Assembly: GCA_030159075.1 (NCBI GenBank)
Contig: BROG01000399.1
Span: 62,001 to 126,000, forward strand
From: Atrina japonica
Lineage: Eukaryota; Mollusca; Bivalvia; Pterioida; Pinnidae
DNA length: 64,000 nucleotides
Reading direction: 5' to 3'
Position numbers and translations under genes: made by a program. Below the pieces are notes generated by a model. It had not been told where the DNA came from. It made no database searches and was given only the letters and a program-made list of their open reading frames with translations. This document shows positions 1 through 37,801 of this stretch, piece by piece (within the stretch, counting starts at the first letter, position 1; each line of letters opens with the position of its first letter).

Positions 1-117
1 ACCAAATTCTTTATCACCATCCACCACTATTTTTGGAACAAACATCCATTTCCAAATGTCAGTTATCTTGATATACTGCGACAGGTAATCATGGCCAATA
101 CAGCAGCTAATTGGTCT
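1..117 (-). CDS. Possible exon of an unidentified gene, running off the left edge
   Basis: On the minus strand a stretch of 39 codons is open from an AG acceptor (plus-strand CT at 118-119, preceded by a moderately pyrimidine-rich tract) to the window edge. The predicted peptide begins RPISCCIGHDYL and ends FVPKIVVDGDKEFG; its composition (Trp, Cys, Asp, Lys mixed) looks more like protein than the AT-rich junk around it. I do not recognise the family. It lies downstream of the ADPRH stop in the same orientation and does not match ADPRH, so it would belong to a neighbouring gene. A chance open stretch is the main alternative. Confidence 0.35.
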
Positions 118-159
118 CTAATAGATTACAGGTGTAAAGTCGGGCAACAGAATTTTTTT

Positions 160-400
160 TTTTGATTTGATTTTTTTTGTTTTACGCCATACTCAACAAT
201 CTTTCAGTCATATGATGGCGTCCAGTTTTTATTGGTGGAGGAGAAACCCCGGTTACCCGGGTAAAGACCACGGACCTTCCGCAAGAAAACTGGCAAACTT
301 TCCCACTTACTTCGAAATTACCCTAGCGGGATTCGAACCAGAGGTGAGAGGCCTCGTGATTTAAACCGCAATGCTCTAACCACTCGGCCACGGAAGCCCC
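160..400 (-). mobile_element. tRNA-derived SINE (family A), nearly complete copy
   Basis: Read on the minus strand, it starts with a tRNA-Ser-like head: box A GTGGCCGAGTGGTTAGAGC and box B GGTTCGAATCC. A body follows with GGTAACCGGGGTTTCTCCTCC and AAAACTGGACGCC, then a T/A-rich tail. The same organisation and order are found on the plus strand at 54307-54547, which shows it is a dispersed SINE rather than a tRNA gene. It lies 3' of the ADPRH stop. Confidence 0.85.
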
Positions 401-779
401 CCTCAGGCAACAGAAGGAAGATCAGGTAATTGAAGAATAAACAAGATAATTAATAAATATTAACTGTTATTAAAGATATCAAAAATATATCTATTGTATC
501 ATAGAAGGTTATATATATGTGAATTTTTAGAATATAATTATGTTATCTAAATCAAGTGACTGCAATGAAATAGCTAACCAAGATTTCTATTGAAATTCTA
601 TAGACTAGTCAATCATTTTGTTCATGAGATTTCTTCCAGTTGAATGGTGGCAGAGTTCTCTGATTACCATTATTAGTGCTGATGTTGACATTTTTCAACC
701 AGATTTTTGGAAATATCACTCTGAACATGGTACAACTGTAGATTCAGGCTACAGAAGATCTCTATAATGTCTCAAAATT
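401..779. other. Downstream flank of ADPRH, no feature seen
   Basis: AT-rich sequence between the ADPRH stop codon and the SINE. No clear AATAAA on the minus strand just past the stop could be picked out, so the 3' end of the transcript is not fixed here. Confidence 0.5.
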
Positions 780-27172
<26,393 letters not shown>

Positions 27173-27599
27173 CTCTCTGATGTTGGCTGAAAAAAACAAC
27201 AGTACATCTGTATGACACTAAGAAAATACAAATATATGTACTATATGTATTTCTCATGTTTTCTGGTATAAAATCATTGATGTTTTCAGTGTTTCCGTGG
27301 ATTCTTCACATTGGGAATCTGACACATCTGACAAAGATAAATACAACAGATTCACAACTCAGGTTTTAGGTCTATCCTTTATGAAATCCAAAACATAAAC
27401 CAACATTCAAAATACAATGACGTCATCAAAATAACAACAATCAATGTAACGTGCAAATAATAATCATCACTTATAGTAGGTTACTGATGATAACTCTTAC
27501 TGCCTAATTGTCATTAGTAAATTTTACAATATCCATTGGGGACTTTTGGTCTATTTTACAAAACAGATTAGATCTATTCATATATCCATTGAGACAAAA

Positions 27600-28540
27600 A
27601 CACAAGAGGCCCATGGGCCACATCACTCACCTAAACTGTGTTGGTATCTTACAAATATGGCAATCTCAAATTTACAAAATATTTTGACACTCCTTGGGAG
27701 TGGAAGAGACTTTTTAAAAAAATGAATGAAAATGACAAAGCTGGGGAAAGACATCAAAAACATGTCAAAAATTAATTTCCCAATTTATTCCAAAAACAGG
27801 AAATTGAATCATGCATCCATAAAAATCTCTCAGATGTAATTAGTTTTTCAATCCATGCAGCACTTCTGGAGAAGACTTTCAAAGAGGGGTACCCTTTGAG
27901 ACCTATTTTGCCCACCCTGGATCTACCTCCGAGTCGATCTGGTCAAAAAACATAAACTTGTTAGGGGAACATGGATACCGTACTTGCTTCCTTTATCTTT
28001 CAGTGGTTTTAAAGAACAAGTGTGTGAAAAAATGCCCCTCCTCCTTTTTGCAGTTTTAAAAATTCAGAAAAAAAAATTAAAAAAATTAAATTTCAGAAAA
28101 ATTCTTTCAGGAAAGCATTTCCCTACCTAATTACATGTAAAACACTTTAAATGAATGCCTCATGATGAATAAATGAGGATAAAATCAAAGAAATCATACA
28201 AATATAAATAAAAAGGACAATTTGTAAAAAAGGCATCAAAAACACATCAAAAATTTATTTTCCGATTTCTATGTAATTAACAAACTTTAATCACACATCT
28301 ATGTAAATCACTCAGATACAATTAGTTTTTCAATCCATGCAGCGGTTCTGGAGAAGATTTTAAAAGAGGGATATCCCAAGGGACCTCTATTGCCCCACCC
28401 CTGGGCCGATCTGGCAGAAATGTACAAACTTGGTAGAGGACCTTGAGTACTTGCTTTCTATAAAGTTTCATCAAAATCCCTTCAGTGGTTTTGGAGGAGA
28501 AGTCAAAAATGTGAAAAGCTAACGGAAAGACAGACAACTG
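27600..28540. repeat. Dispersed mollusc-type repeat, copies 3 and 4 in tandem
   Basis: Begins ACAAGAGGCCCATGGGCCAC. Two diverged units (about 27690-28050 and 28060-28540) each carry TTTTTCAATCCATGCAGC, a GATCTGG phrase and TTCAGTGGTTTT. Same family as 13380-13985. Confidence 0.75.
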
Positions 28541-29048
28541 ACAAAAGATGATCAGAAATTAGATTTAGGTGAAATAAAAACCACACAACCATGGAAATCC
28601 CTGAGATATTTCTACATTTTATTTTTTAGAGCAAGTCATGGAGTCGAGTTGTCAAAGTTAATCTAAACCTTCAGAATAAAAAAATGTGTACAAAATCTGT
28701 AAGCAATGTGAAAATGTCAAGGAAATGTAAGTGTGCAGACATCGAGACATGTCATTTCTATTGAAACGTCAGTCATGTGGGAAGCATTAAATTAAGAGAT
28801 CAATATGTGTCTCTAACAAACAGTAGGTAGGCCTAAACCAAGTCACACTCCCCCTGCCCCTTCTATGTATATTGAGAGACACGGACCCTTACACAATTTC
28901 TCATTCATACAAATAAATCTACATATATATAATATATATATATTTAGTTGTAAGAATCTATTTATATATCTGACATAAAATGGGAACCACAAGTTGTGTA
29001 CCTGGCACATTTAGGCCCAATATGACCTGTAATTTATGATAGGCCAAG
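28541..29048. other. Region upstream of ADPRH, no recognised feature
   Basis: A short TA-rich run at about 28922-28950. Otherwise nothing supported; a 5' non-coding ADPRH exon could lie here or up to 29560. Confidence 0.4.
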
Positions 29049-29145
29049 TCGACCTAATTTCTGTGAAAACGCTGGGTAAAATCAGAGAATTTTATAAAAT
29101 TCTCTGATTTTATCAAACGTTTCCATAGAAATTATAGTAGACCCT
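29049..29145. repeat. Foldback hairpin with a perfect inner palindrome
   Basis: AAAATCAGAGAATTTT / AAAATTCTCTGATTTT pair around a TA centre near 29095, and the pairing continues outward imperfectly (AATTTCTGTGAAAACG against CGTTTCCATAGAAATT). Probably a small foldback MITE. Confidence 0.85.
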
Positions 29146-29559
29146 ACTAGTTATTAAACTTTATTGCAAATAAGTTGTAAATCTATAATTCTTGTAGATC
29201 TAATACTTTTGTCAATTGAAAATATGTTTATAATGTGAATGTTTGTTTGTTTGGCTACCGCCTATGGTATCTTGCAAATAAAGAATTGAAGAAAATGTAC
29301 TTACATTATGATTTATATTGTTGAATTTACTTAGACCTGTGTTCGATGTTAACGCATACACATGTCTATTTAATTCCCCTTGTTACTAAAAATAAACACC
29401 ACTCACAGTTTTTGATGTTGGAAAACCCGTTCAGATTCATATTACATTACAATACAGGCATAGACAAGAGAAGTTTTAAATCTTGAGTTATCTTGAAACT
29501 CCAAGAAACTATTTCTGGATTTTTTAAGAAACAAAGTACCTACTATAGGCCTGCTACCG

Positions 29560-29734
29560 ACGCCTAGGGCAGATCACCGTGATCCGCAGAAAAAGTGAAA
29601 GTAGAGTACTGTAGGAAATGCGCGCACGCTCAGTTCTGTATATGCATGGCAGTTCCTGTTCCCGTTTGATGTGTTGTGGCATATCGATTTCTCTCTCGTT
29701 CCTGTGGCTGTGACCATATCGTAAACATATAAAC
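29560..29734. promoter_or_regulatory. Candidate bidirectional promoter between ADPRH and gene A
   Basis: About a dozen CpG dinucleotides in about 175 bp (for example CCGACGCC, ATGCGCGCACGCTC, CCCGTTTG), clearly denser than the surrounding AT-rich DNA. It lies directly 5' of the gene A start codon and on the upstream side of ADPRH. No TATA box at a sensible distance is evident; a promoter role is an inference. Confidence 0.4.
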
Positions 29735-29847
29735 ATGCATTGTGCTTGTATTTTTTTAATATCTCTTGTTTTGGTGGCTTGCGAGGCAGGGTGGAAATCT
29801 GATGGCAGTTATACTGGTGCTTATCCAGGTGGATGTGTAACAACCGG
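29735..29847 (+). CDS. Gene A exon 1 (signal peptide)
   Basis: ATG at 29735. Hydrophobic core CIFLISLVLVAC, then EAGWKSDGSYTGAYPGGCV. Donor ACCGG|GTATGT at 29848; leaves phase 2. Confidence 0.78.
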
Positions 29848-32800
29848 GTATGTTTTCAACTACAAGACACTTTTTATCACAGCCTGTGACACAGGAGCTG
29901 GAAACGCCCTAGGCCAAATTTTCTGTCCCAATTTTAAGCGATTTTTTTGGTAACCTGATTTTAACCCCCACCCCCACCCCCAAATAATCGCTTAAAATCG
30001 GGGCAGAAAATTCGGCCTAGAAACGCCCGGTCATCGTTTTATAATTATATACACAGAGACGTGATGGTGTAAAAAGGGTACGCCGAACCTACATCTTTTA
30101 ATCCAAAACCAGGGACGACCCTGATAAATCTGAAACCTGTAAATTTGAATACCTCAGTATTTACCTGGAGTATTTACTATCGCCAGTATCGGTGAGAGAA
30201 AGAGACTGAGACTTGAACAAAGCACTTTTGATAAAAAGTCACATAAGCGGTAATCATATTCCTATACACCAAACAAAGTTATTATAACACAAGCCAACTG
30301 ACTTTATACACAGCGCCCAAGCATTCATATGTATGACACATTCCAGAGTGTGGACTGTCACAGTGGGTGCTTTGATAATGATAGACATATATTTTGGAAT
30401 CCACAACCCTACTCTGAAATCAAAACACACAAATATATTAATAAATCCTGCCACAAGGGTAGATGATACATGTGCTATACATGTCTTTGGGTAGATCTAG
30501 AGTTTTTAATTCATGCAAAATGGATCCAATCAATAATTATTTATAACAAAAGCAAGATTTTAAAGTTTTTATTTCATTACCATATAACTTGACTTTTTAG
30601 AATTCAAAACCTGTGTTTTTGAGTGTTTGAAAAACAACATGGCCACTTCCTATAGCCGTAATTTTATTGTTATGAAGTGGCTGTATCTTGGTCATTTTTT
30701 GTCAGAAAAACATAAAATTTTCAGAATATATTCTGGGAATCATAATAATTATTTTAAACAAAACTTGTTAAAATGGTGATACATCCCTTTAAGTTTTTGC
30801 CACTCATTAGTTCCCTAGTGATCAGTTGATTGACAATCAACAAGCCATTTTACCCCGTCCGCCAGCATCTCGTATCCAAATATGGAAAACCAATATTAAT
30901 GTCACTTTTTTTTTTATAGTTATTAATCAACAGGTCTTAGAACCAAAAAAAAAAAAAAAAAAAAAATGGATGCAAACCAGTATTGTTAACATAATCAATG
31001 ACAATATGATTGTGAACAGAAATCTTTGGATGGGGTGCAGGAACTTTCACCATGCATCCATGTTAAGTATACATGCATATATCAATTTTGATATCCCACT
31101 TTTAGCAATTTTAGTCATGTGACTTACCTCATCACATGATCAAATTTTAGACATCTACATATCACAAATCAGTACAGGAATTGAAGGAGCTTCGAAAATC
31201 ACGAGGTCTGCAAGGAGGTTAAAATGTCTTTTCATTGAAATGATGCCTTAGGTACACTAGTAGAGGTTGCATCTTTGCTCCCTCCCATTTGCAACATTTT
31301 CTGACATTTTGAAATGTCTTATTGTTGTGATGCTTACCACTGTGATAAGTGTCTATAATATAAATCACATGATCAATACTGTGTACACTGTGTATTTATA
31401 TCTCCTATATGGAGAGTTCCTTCATGTATCTCAGTCTGGTGTCAATCTTTGATACTTACCACTGTGATAAGTGTCTATGTCACATGATCATTACTGTGTA
31501 CACTGTGTATTTATGTCTTTAATATGGAGAGTTCCTTCATGTATCTCAGTCTGGTGTCAGTCAATCTTTGATGCTTACCACTGTGATAAGTGTCTATGTC
31601 ACATGATCATTACTGTGTACACTGTGTATTTATATCTCCTATATGGAGAGTTCCTTCATGTATCTCAGTCTGGTGTCAATCTTTGATACCACTGTGATAA
31701 GTGTGTCACATGATCAATACTGTGTACACTGTGTATTTATATCTCCTATATGGAGAGTTCCTTCATGTATCTCAGTCTGGTGTCAGTCTTTGATACTTAC
31801 CACTGTGATAAGTGTCTATGTCACATGATCAATACTGTGTACACTGTGTATTTATATTTCCTATATGGAGAGTTCCTTCATGTATCTCAGTCTGGTGTCA
31901 GTCTTTGATGCTTACCACTGTGATAAGTGTCTATGTCACATGATCAATACTGTGTACACTGTGTATTTATATCTCCTATATGGAGAGTTCCTTCATGTAT
32001 CTCAGTCTGGTGTCAATCTTTGATACTTACCACTGTGATAAGTGTCTATGTCACATGATCAATACTGGTGTACACTGTGTATTTATATCTCCTATATGGA
32101 GAGTTCCTTCATGTATCTCAGTCTGGTGTCAATCTTTGATACTTACCACTGTGATAAGTGTCTATGTCACATGATCAATACTGTGTACACTGTGTATTTA
32201 TATCTCCTATATGGAGAGTTCCTTCATGTATCTCAGTCTGGTGTCAATCTTTGATACTTACCACTGTGATAAGTGTCTATGTCACATGATCAATACTGTG
32301 TACACTGTGTATTTATATCTCCTATATGGAGAGTTCCTTCATGTCTGGTGTCAATCTTTGATACTTACCACTGTGATAAGTGTCTATGTCACATGATCAA
32401 TACTGTGTACACTGTGTATTTATATCTCCTATATGGAGAGTTCCTTCATGTATCTCAGTCTGGTGTCAATCTTTGATACTTACCACTGTGATAAGTGTCT
32501 ATGTCACATGATCAATCTGTGTACACTGTGTATTTATACTCCTATTGGAGAGTTCCTTCATGTATCTCAGTCTGGTGTCAGTCTTTGATGCTTACCACTG
32601 TGATAAGTGTCTATGTCACATGATCAATACTGTGTACACTGTGTATTTATATCTCCTATATGGAGAGTTCCTTCATGTATCTCAGTCTGGTGTCAGTCTT
32701 TGATGCTTACCACTGTGATAAGTGTCTATGTCACATGATCAATACTGTGTACACTGTGTATTTATATCTCCTATATGGAGAGTTCCTTCATGTATCTCAG

Positions 32801-35800
32801 TCTGGTGTCAGTCTTTGATGCTTACCACTGTGATAAGTGTCTATGTCACATGATCAATACTGTGTACACTGTGTATTTATGTCTTTAATATGGAGAGTTC
32901 CTTCATGTATCTCAGTCTGGTGTCAGTCAATCTTTGTAAATCCACATTTTTTGCTTATCTTTTAAGGGAATGCCCAGTTGATGAAAGATGCATGCACAAA
33001 GAAGAAGAAATAGAATGTCCAAAAGATCACCAAAATAAGTGTCGTTGTACATTTGGTATGTCATTCTGTGTATTATTTGAAAATCAAATACTGATTTTAA
33101 CATTTGTGTGTGATAGCAGTTATCGTTGAATTAAATAAATGTGTGTGGCTGAAAATTTACTATTTTCTCCCACCTTGGACAGGTGCATCTACTGTTTTGC
33201 CTAGTCATAATTTCTCTGTCCACACTCTAGAATGTAGACATGCTACACACACTATGACTATGTCTTCCCGCTTGTAGAATTTTAAGAAATTTCTGTAAAA
33301 AAGTAGGTTGTCCAAGTGGACAATATGTATATGTTTGTAACACTCCAGCAATTAGTTGTAACAACAAACAATTTACATGCCTCAGCAAAGTGAATAGTAA
33401 AAATTGTATTTTATTTATAAAATGTATAAATTTTAACTTGTGATTATATTACAACCTAGAAAATGAAATATCACAGAAACACTATACAAGTTCAAATACT
33501 TTACAATACTGAAAAATGGAAGCTGTGGCAAAACGTTTAAACAAGTACAGTTCACCCCCATTATAATGCCCTCCGTTATAATGCCAAACCCGCATAACGC
33601 CGCTATTTCTTGAAAAACGGATTTCCTGCCATATAATTCCCTCATTGTAATGCCAAAACCTGCATACTGCCATCCGCCGCTGATTCTGCGGTACAAATGG
33701 TCATTTATATATGTTAAATCCCTCAAATATATCCCCAGACCAGATGATAAAAACGTGTGAGTAAAACTGTTAGCCGACAGTAGCTTGTTTACTTCATACT
33801 TTGACTGCAAAGGGAGATAACTTAAATATCGATTGTCATAAACTGGTGTCTGGTTGTATGAACAAAGTGTAGAAGTCAGATGGGAACTATCTTACGAGTG
33901 TCACACTTCATGAAAAATTCAACACGTCGTGTGTTTTCACAGTAATTATCACACGTCAAGAAATAATTATGAGTAGATGAGATATGTAAACTTAAAGTCT
34001 TTGTATTACCGGCCTGTCAAAGAGTTATTTTAAACAAAAACAATGAAAGTTGACATTAGGAATGTTTGCGGCGTAATATAGGAAACAGATCTAGATTTTC
34101 CGGCCGTGTACTGATACATATTTTTGACGGTTTAATTTTGGCCATTTTAATAGGGTGGCCAAATTATCCAAAGTTAAACAATAGACAAAATATCCGAATT
34201 AACAAAAGTGAGTTGTAAACAGGATATGATATACAACAGGGATTAAAGACATGCCCTCTTGGTAAGAATCTGAAAATCCAATCCGAGACCGAGGGAATAT
34301 CCCTTGGATTGGACAACCAGATTCTTACCACTCATGGATTTTCACTTTATTTTACCAGTATTATGCCTTTGTAAACAAGATTAATACGTCAAATAGCAGT
34401 TTTCTGCTGCAAAAGAGTAAAGAACATTGCAGAATTTATTTTTCACAGGTTGCTTGGAGGGTCCATATGTACTAAGAGTTCAGCAATGGAGAAAAATTGA
34501 AGGGAAAGGATTCTGTATGTGTAAAAACCCACTTAAAAATGAGGTATGCTTCAGTGTATAGAAATTATAGACAATTTTTTAAACCGAAGTAATAGTTGTA
34601 TAAATTTTCCATAACATGCAATATTTTTCCTTAAAAAAATTATAATTCATATTTTTATATGCCCATCTATGACAGACATATTATGGTATATCCATGCATA
34701 AATCACAATAACTTGAGTTTGCTTTTATTATTCCTTTGAAAAAATTTACACCAGGTTTGGTTCCATGAAGTCTTGGCACCTTTGGATTTTGGCTTTGGGC
34801 ATTACTGAGTTATGGGACTATAAATAGTTAAAACTTGATGTGTCTGACAATAAATAAAAATTGGTTGTACGAATCCTTTTGAAATTTTACAAAATGTTTG
34901 GTTCCCTGTAGACTGAGCACCTTTCGATTCTTACAATTTTGACTTTTACTGTCAAAGAGTTACATGTATGGGACTTGCGATTTGACTTTTACCGTTACAT
35001 AGTTCTGGTACTTTATTCGTTAAAATTAGATTGAAGTTAGACATGTTTGACAATAAGTCAAGTTTGGTTTCGCTAATTCCTACAACATTTAATGTGTGGT
35101 TTCATGAAGACTGTCTACCTTTCAATTTCTTTAAGTTTTACTTCTACCATTACAGAGTTATGGGTCTGTATTCGTTAAAATTCAATGAAATTTTGAGGCA
35201 ATGAGTGTTCCTTGTGCCGAACTGAAAGTATGTTTACATTTTTATATACATGTATATAGGGTCATGTGATTTCTTGTCACCTAAGCAGGAAACAGGATCT
35301 TTTGCATTGTCATAAGTTAGCAAATGACATCAGTTTTTATCATAATGGTTTTAAACCGTAGTTTTAGGTACTGCCTTCTATCCTTCGGAGCTTTTTGTAT
35401 GAAGAGAAAAAAATCAATATAGATGACATCGCCAAACTTCCAAATTTGATTATTGTCTATCAAATAACTTTCTGCAGGACACTGATATATATTTACTAGC
35501 TGCCAAGGATGAATCTGAGATATCAAGTTGTATAAAAAAAACTTGGCAGGACTGGAAGTTAGAGCATCTCACATAAACTGAAAGTCATGTGACATGCAAT
35601 TAATAAAATGTGGAAAAGATAGAGATGTTCCAAATGTATTTGATCGCCATTAATTTTTATTATATACATGTATTTCATGTAATACATTATTTTTATGAAA
35701 AAATATTGTGAAGACATTTCTTATCACATTTAAATAGTTTTCATCATTAAAAAAGATGTATCTATATTTTAATTTTTTATTTTTTTGTATTAGAAATAAA

Positions 35801-36212
35801 AGAAATATTTATTCAAATATCAAGTTTAATTTTTATGATGAAAATTCCCTTTATGGGTAAGTAAAATTGTGATATTTAATTTTTACTCTGTTTAACTTGT
35901 CATACATGTATCTTTAAAATAACAAATAAAACAATTAAATGCAAATGACCAATAAAACTTAAAATATTATCTGTTTAATGGTGAAAATTGTATTGTAACC
36001 TGATTGGAAATGACTTCACAATAATATTTTGAAATTAATATGGTTTTAAAATGTATTTGAAATATATAGTAAAAACAATAATAATGACCAGATACTTTTG
36101 GCATGTCTCTGTACATAATAAAGCATTCCAGATCCAATTGAAACCATTCTATAGAGACAAATAATTTCTTATTTCTTTTCAGGTTTACTGTGAAAAACGC
36201 AGTCCTCTTTGA
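29735..36212 (+). CDS. Small secreted cysteine-rich protein (gene A), four exons
   Basis: Unrecognised family. Exons 29735-29847, 32967-33055, 34449-34543 and 36183-36212 join in frame (phases 2, 1, 0) to 108 codons plus TGA. A signal peptide is clear: MHCACIFLISLVLVACEAG, probably cut after about residue 18. The mature part has ten cysteines spaced C-x5-C-x5-C-x8-C-x7-C-x-C-x3-C-x20-C-x-C-x9-C, with RCTFGC at the exon 2/3 join and FCMCKN in exon 3. An even number of cysteines and the small size suggest a disulfide-knotted extracellular peptide: effector, inhibitor or matrix component. No transmembrane segment follows the signal peptide. Gene B (49296-53435) has the same exon plan and core spacing. 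No expression evidence is available from sequence. Confidence 0.75.
29909..30019. mobile_element. 111-bp foldback MITE with 8-bp target duplication
   Basis: The arms CTAGGCCAAATTTTCTG... and ...CAGAAAATTCGGCCTA pair over about 34 bp. The loop is (CCCCCA)n. GAAACGCC at 29901-29908 is repeated at 30020-30027, the expected length for a hAT-type target duplication. In gene A intron 1. Confidence 0.8.
30028..31312. other. Gene A intron 1, no recognised feature
   Basis: Contains a poly-A run at 30944-30966. Otherwise nothing supported. Confidence 0.5.
31313..32936. repeat. 115-bp satellite array, about 14 units
   Basis: Highly uniform units with phrases TTACCACTGTGATAAGTGTC, TGTCACATGATCAATACTG, TGTGTACACTGTGTATTTAT and GGAGAGTTCCTTCATGTATC. 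Unit starts fall near 31337, 31459, 31577, 31690 and so on to 32825. One unit lacks GTATCTCA (about 32345). The array stops 30 bp before gene A exon 2. Confidence 0.97.
32967..33055 (+). CDS. Gene A exon 2
   Basis: Acceptor TTGCTTATCTTTTAAG, donor ACATTTG|GTATGT. Encodes ECPVDERCMHKEEEIECPKD and HQNKCRCTF; five cysteines. Leaves phase 1. Confidence 0.78.
33056..33535. other. Gene A intron 2, first part, no recognised feature
   Basis: AT-rich, nothing supported. Confidence 0.45.
33536..33720. mobile_element. Fragment of a pogo/Tigger-like non-autonomous element
   Basis: ACAGTTCACCCCCATTATAA is followed by three variants of ATTATAATGCC (or ATTGTAATGCC), the style of Tigger-type ends. The opposite end was not found. 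Confidence 0.45.
34258..34330. repeat. Foldback hairpin
   Basis: GGTAAGAATCTG ... TCCAATCC ... GAGGGA pairs with TCCCTTGGATTGGA ... CAGATTCTTACC. In gene A intron 2, 118 bp before exon 3. Both arms carry a GGTAAGAAT donor-like word, one per strand. Confidence 0.8.
34449..34543 (+). CDS. Gene A exon 3
   Basis: Acceptor TTTATTTTTCACAG, donor AATGAG|GTATGC. Encodes GCLEGPYVLRVQQWRKIEGK and GFCMCKNPLKNE. Ends in phase 0. Confidence 0.78.
34750..35210. repeat. Diverged tandem repeat, about three units of about 140 bp
   Basis: TTTGGTTCCATGAAG-type starts, CACCTTTGGATTTT and GAGTTATGGGACT recur near 34755, 34900 and 35090. In gene A intron 3. Confidence 0.6.
35211..36182. other. Gene A intron 3, AT-rich, no recognised feature
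   Basis: Very AT-rich, nothing supported until the exon 4 acceptor. Confidence 0.5.
36183..36212 (+). CDS. Gene A exon 4 (terminal)
   Basis: Acceptor TTATTTCTTTTCAG, then VYCEKRSPL and TGA. Only ten codons, but the acceptor is strong, the phase (0) fits, and the cysteine completes the C-x9-C spacing also seen in gene B. Confidence 0.65.
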   Translation, partial: VYCEKRSPL

Positions 36213-36678
36213 GATTTGGTTATCCTTTATTTTATGTTGTTTTCTGTTTTCTCACCTGAGCCTGGACACACGTTTTACTGAAGAATTGTGAAGCTATGTT
36301 TACATATTTGTAAATGGTAATCTCCCACCATGTTCCCACTTAATCAGAAAACAAGACAATATGGCATTCACTCGTGTCACTGAAAGAAGTGAAAGGCTTT
36401 TAGAAATTATCAGTTTAAAAAGATTACATCTTTATTATTAAAATCCCCTGTGTGAAGATATAGTACTAGTCAGGTGAAAATTGAAAATAATTTTGTAATA
36501 ATCCCATCAGGGATGTAAGGTTTACATGGAGTTATTCAGAAAGAATTCGTCTTGATTCAATATTTTTCATTTTTGGTACTTATAATAGAGATCTTCAACA
36601 AATTGTGTAATCCAGAATTAGAAATAATGAAAGTTTATGAATGTTGTCATTGTTGTTGTCGATGTTTTTGTTTGTTCA

Positions 36679-37801
36679 TAGTTTTGTGTTCCACTGTCTT
36701 TTTGCTTTGCCCAGGCCATGGCTTCATCATTCATTGAACTCTATATTTATGTGCTCCCCATATTTGGTACAGGTACATGTATTACATTTTAATCAGACAG
36801 GGTGTCGTATACAAAAATTGTGCTCCTCCCACCACATTTTTTAAATACTGATTTCCCTATACATGTAATTTTTTATTATTTTAGCGGGCATATTTAAGTT
36901 ACCGGTATTTTTTTTTTCGCATAGGCTCCACATATTTGGTGCAGGTATACATCTTGAGATGACAAAATATTACATTAAAAAATTGCATGCCTACCTGGTA
37001 CCATCCTTATTTTTAGAGTTATTCCCCCTTGTTTGTTTCATTGATATTTCCATATGTTCATAGTATCATTTATGTCTTTTAGATTTAAAGATGTGCCATA
37101 TTTCTGTTTATTATGTCTTTCTGTAATTTGTAAACAGTGGATTGCAATATGCCCAATGATTTAATTCTGGTGGATTATGATGGATTGGTACAATATGTTT
37201 TCGTAGATCTGACTTTTAAAGAGTTTAAATTCTATTTGAAATATGTATGATGTACATTGTAAATAGATGATTTTGGGTGTTTTATATGTAATTTGTAATA
37301 TCCACCTTTTTGTTGTTGTTGTTGTTTTTTTTTTTCAAGGCACATGTACATGTATCCTTAGAATGCATACTGATTTAATTATCTAAAATTTCAACAGATT
37401 TTCCAGCAGATCACAAGTGCACTACCAGTTCCAATGCCAGGACTGTAGTTTTGTGTTCCACTGTCTTTTTGCTTTGTCCAGGCCATGGCTTCATCATTCA
37501 TTGAACTCTATATTTAAGTGCTCCCCATATTTGGTACAGGTACATGTATTACATTTTAATTAGACAGGGTGTCGTATACAAAAATTGTGCTCCTCCCACC
37601 ACATTTTTTAAATACTTATTTCCCTATACATGTATTTTTTTATTATTTTAGCGGGCATAATTAAGTTGTTTTTTTTTCACCAAGGCTCCACATATTTGGT
37701 GCAGGTATACATCTTTAGATGACAAAATATTACATTAAAAAATTGCACGCCTACCTGGTACCATCCTTATTTTTAGAGTTATTCCCCCTTGTTTGTTTCA
37801 T
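36679..37801. repeat. Direct duplication of about 360 bp
   Basis: 36679-37042 recurs at 37446-37801 with scattered substitutions. Both copies contain CCACTGTCTTTTTGCTTTG, CACATATTTGGTGCAGGTAT and CCTACCTGGTACCATCC. No ORF is conserved between the copies. Confidence 0.92.

Noticed and set aside
313..398. tRNA-Ser-like gene on the minus strand
   Set aside because: The tRNA-like head is followed by a body and tail shared with at least five other copies in the window, so it is a SINE and not a functional tRNA gene.
29554..29843. Minus-strand ORFs of 60-89 codons opposite gene A exon 1
   Set aside because: Low-stop content follows from the CpG-richer promoter region; no ADPRH-like or other recognisable motif, and they overlap a better supported plus-strand exon.
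31267..32476. Several overlapping 60-70 codon ORFs (MESSFMYLSLVSIF-type)
   Set aside because: All are the same 115-bp satellite unit read in shifting frames; the unit length is not a multiple of three.
33433..33810. 125-codon minus-strand ORF
   Set aside because: Passes through a Tigger-like repeat fragment; the peptide shows no transposase motif and no splice-bounded conservation.
36552..36737. Cysteine-rich peptide ECCHCCCRCFC as a possible third family member
   Set aside because: Comes from TGTTGTTGT-like low-complexity sequence; no signal-peptide exon, splice sites in the right phase or family spacing.
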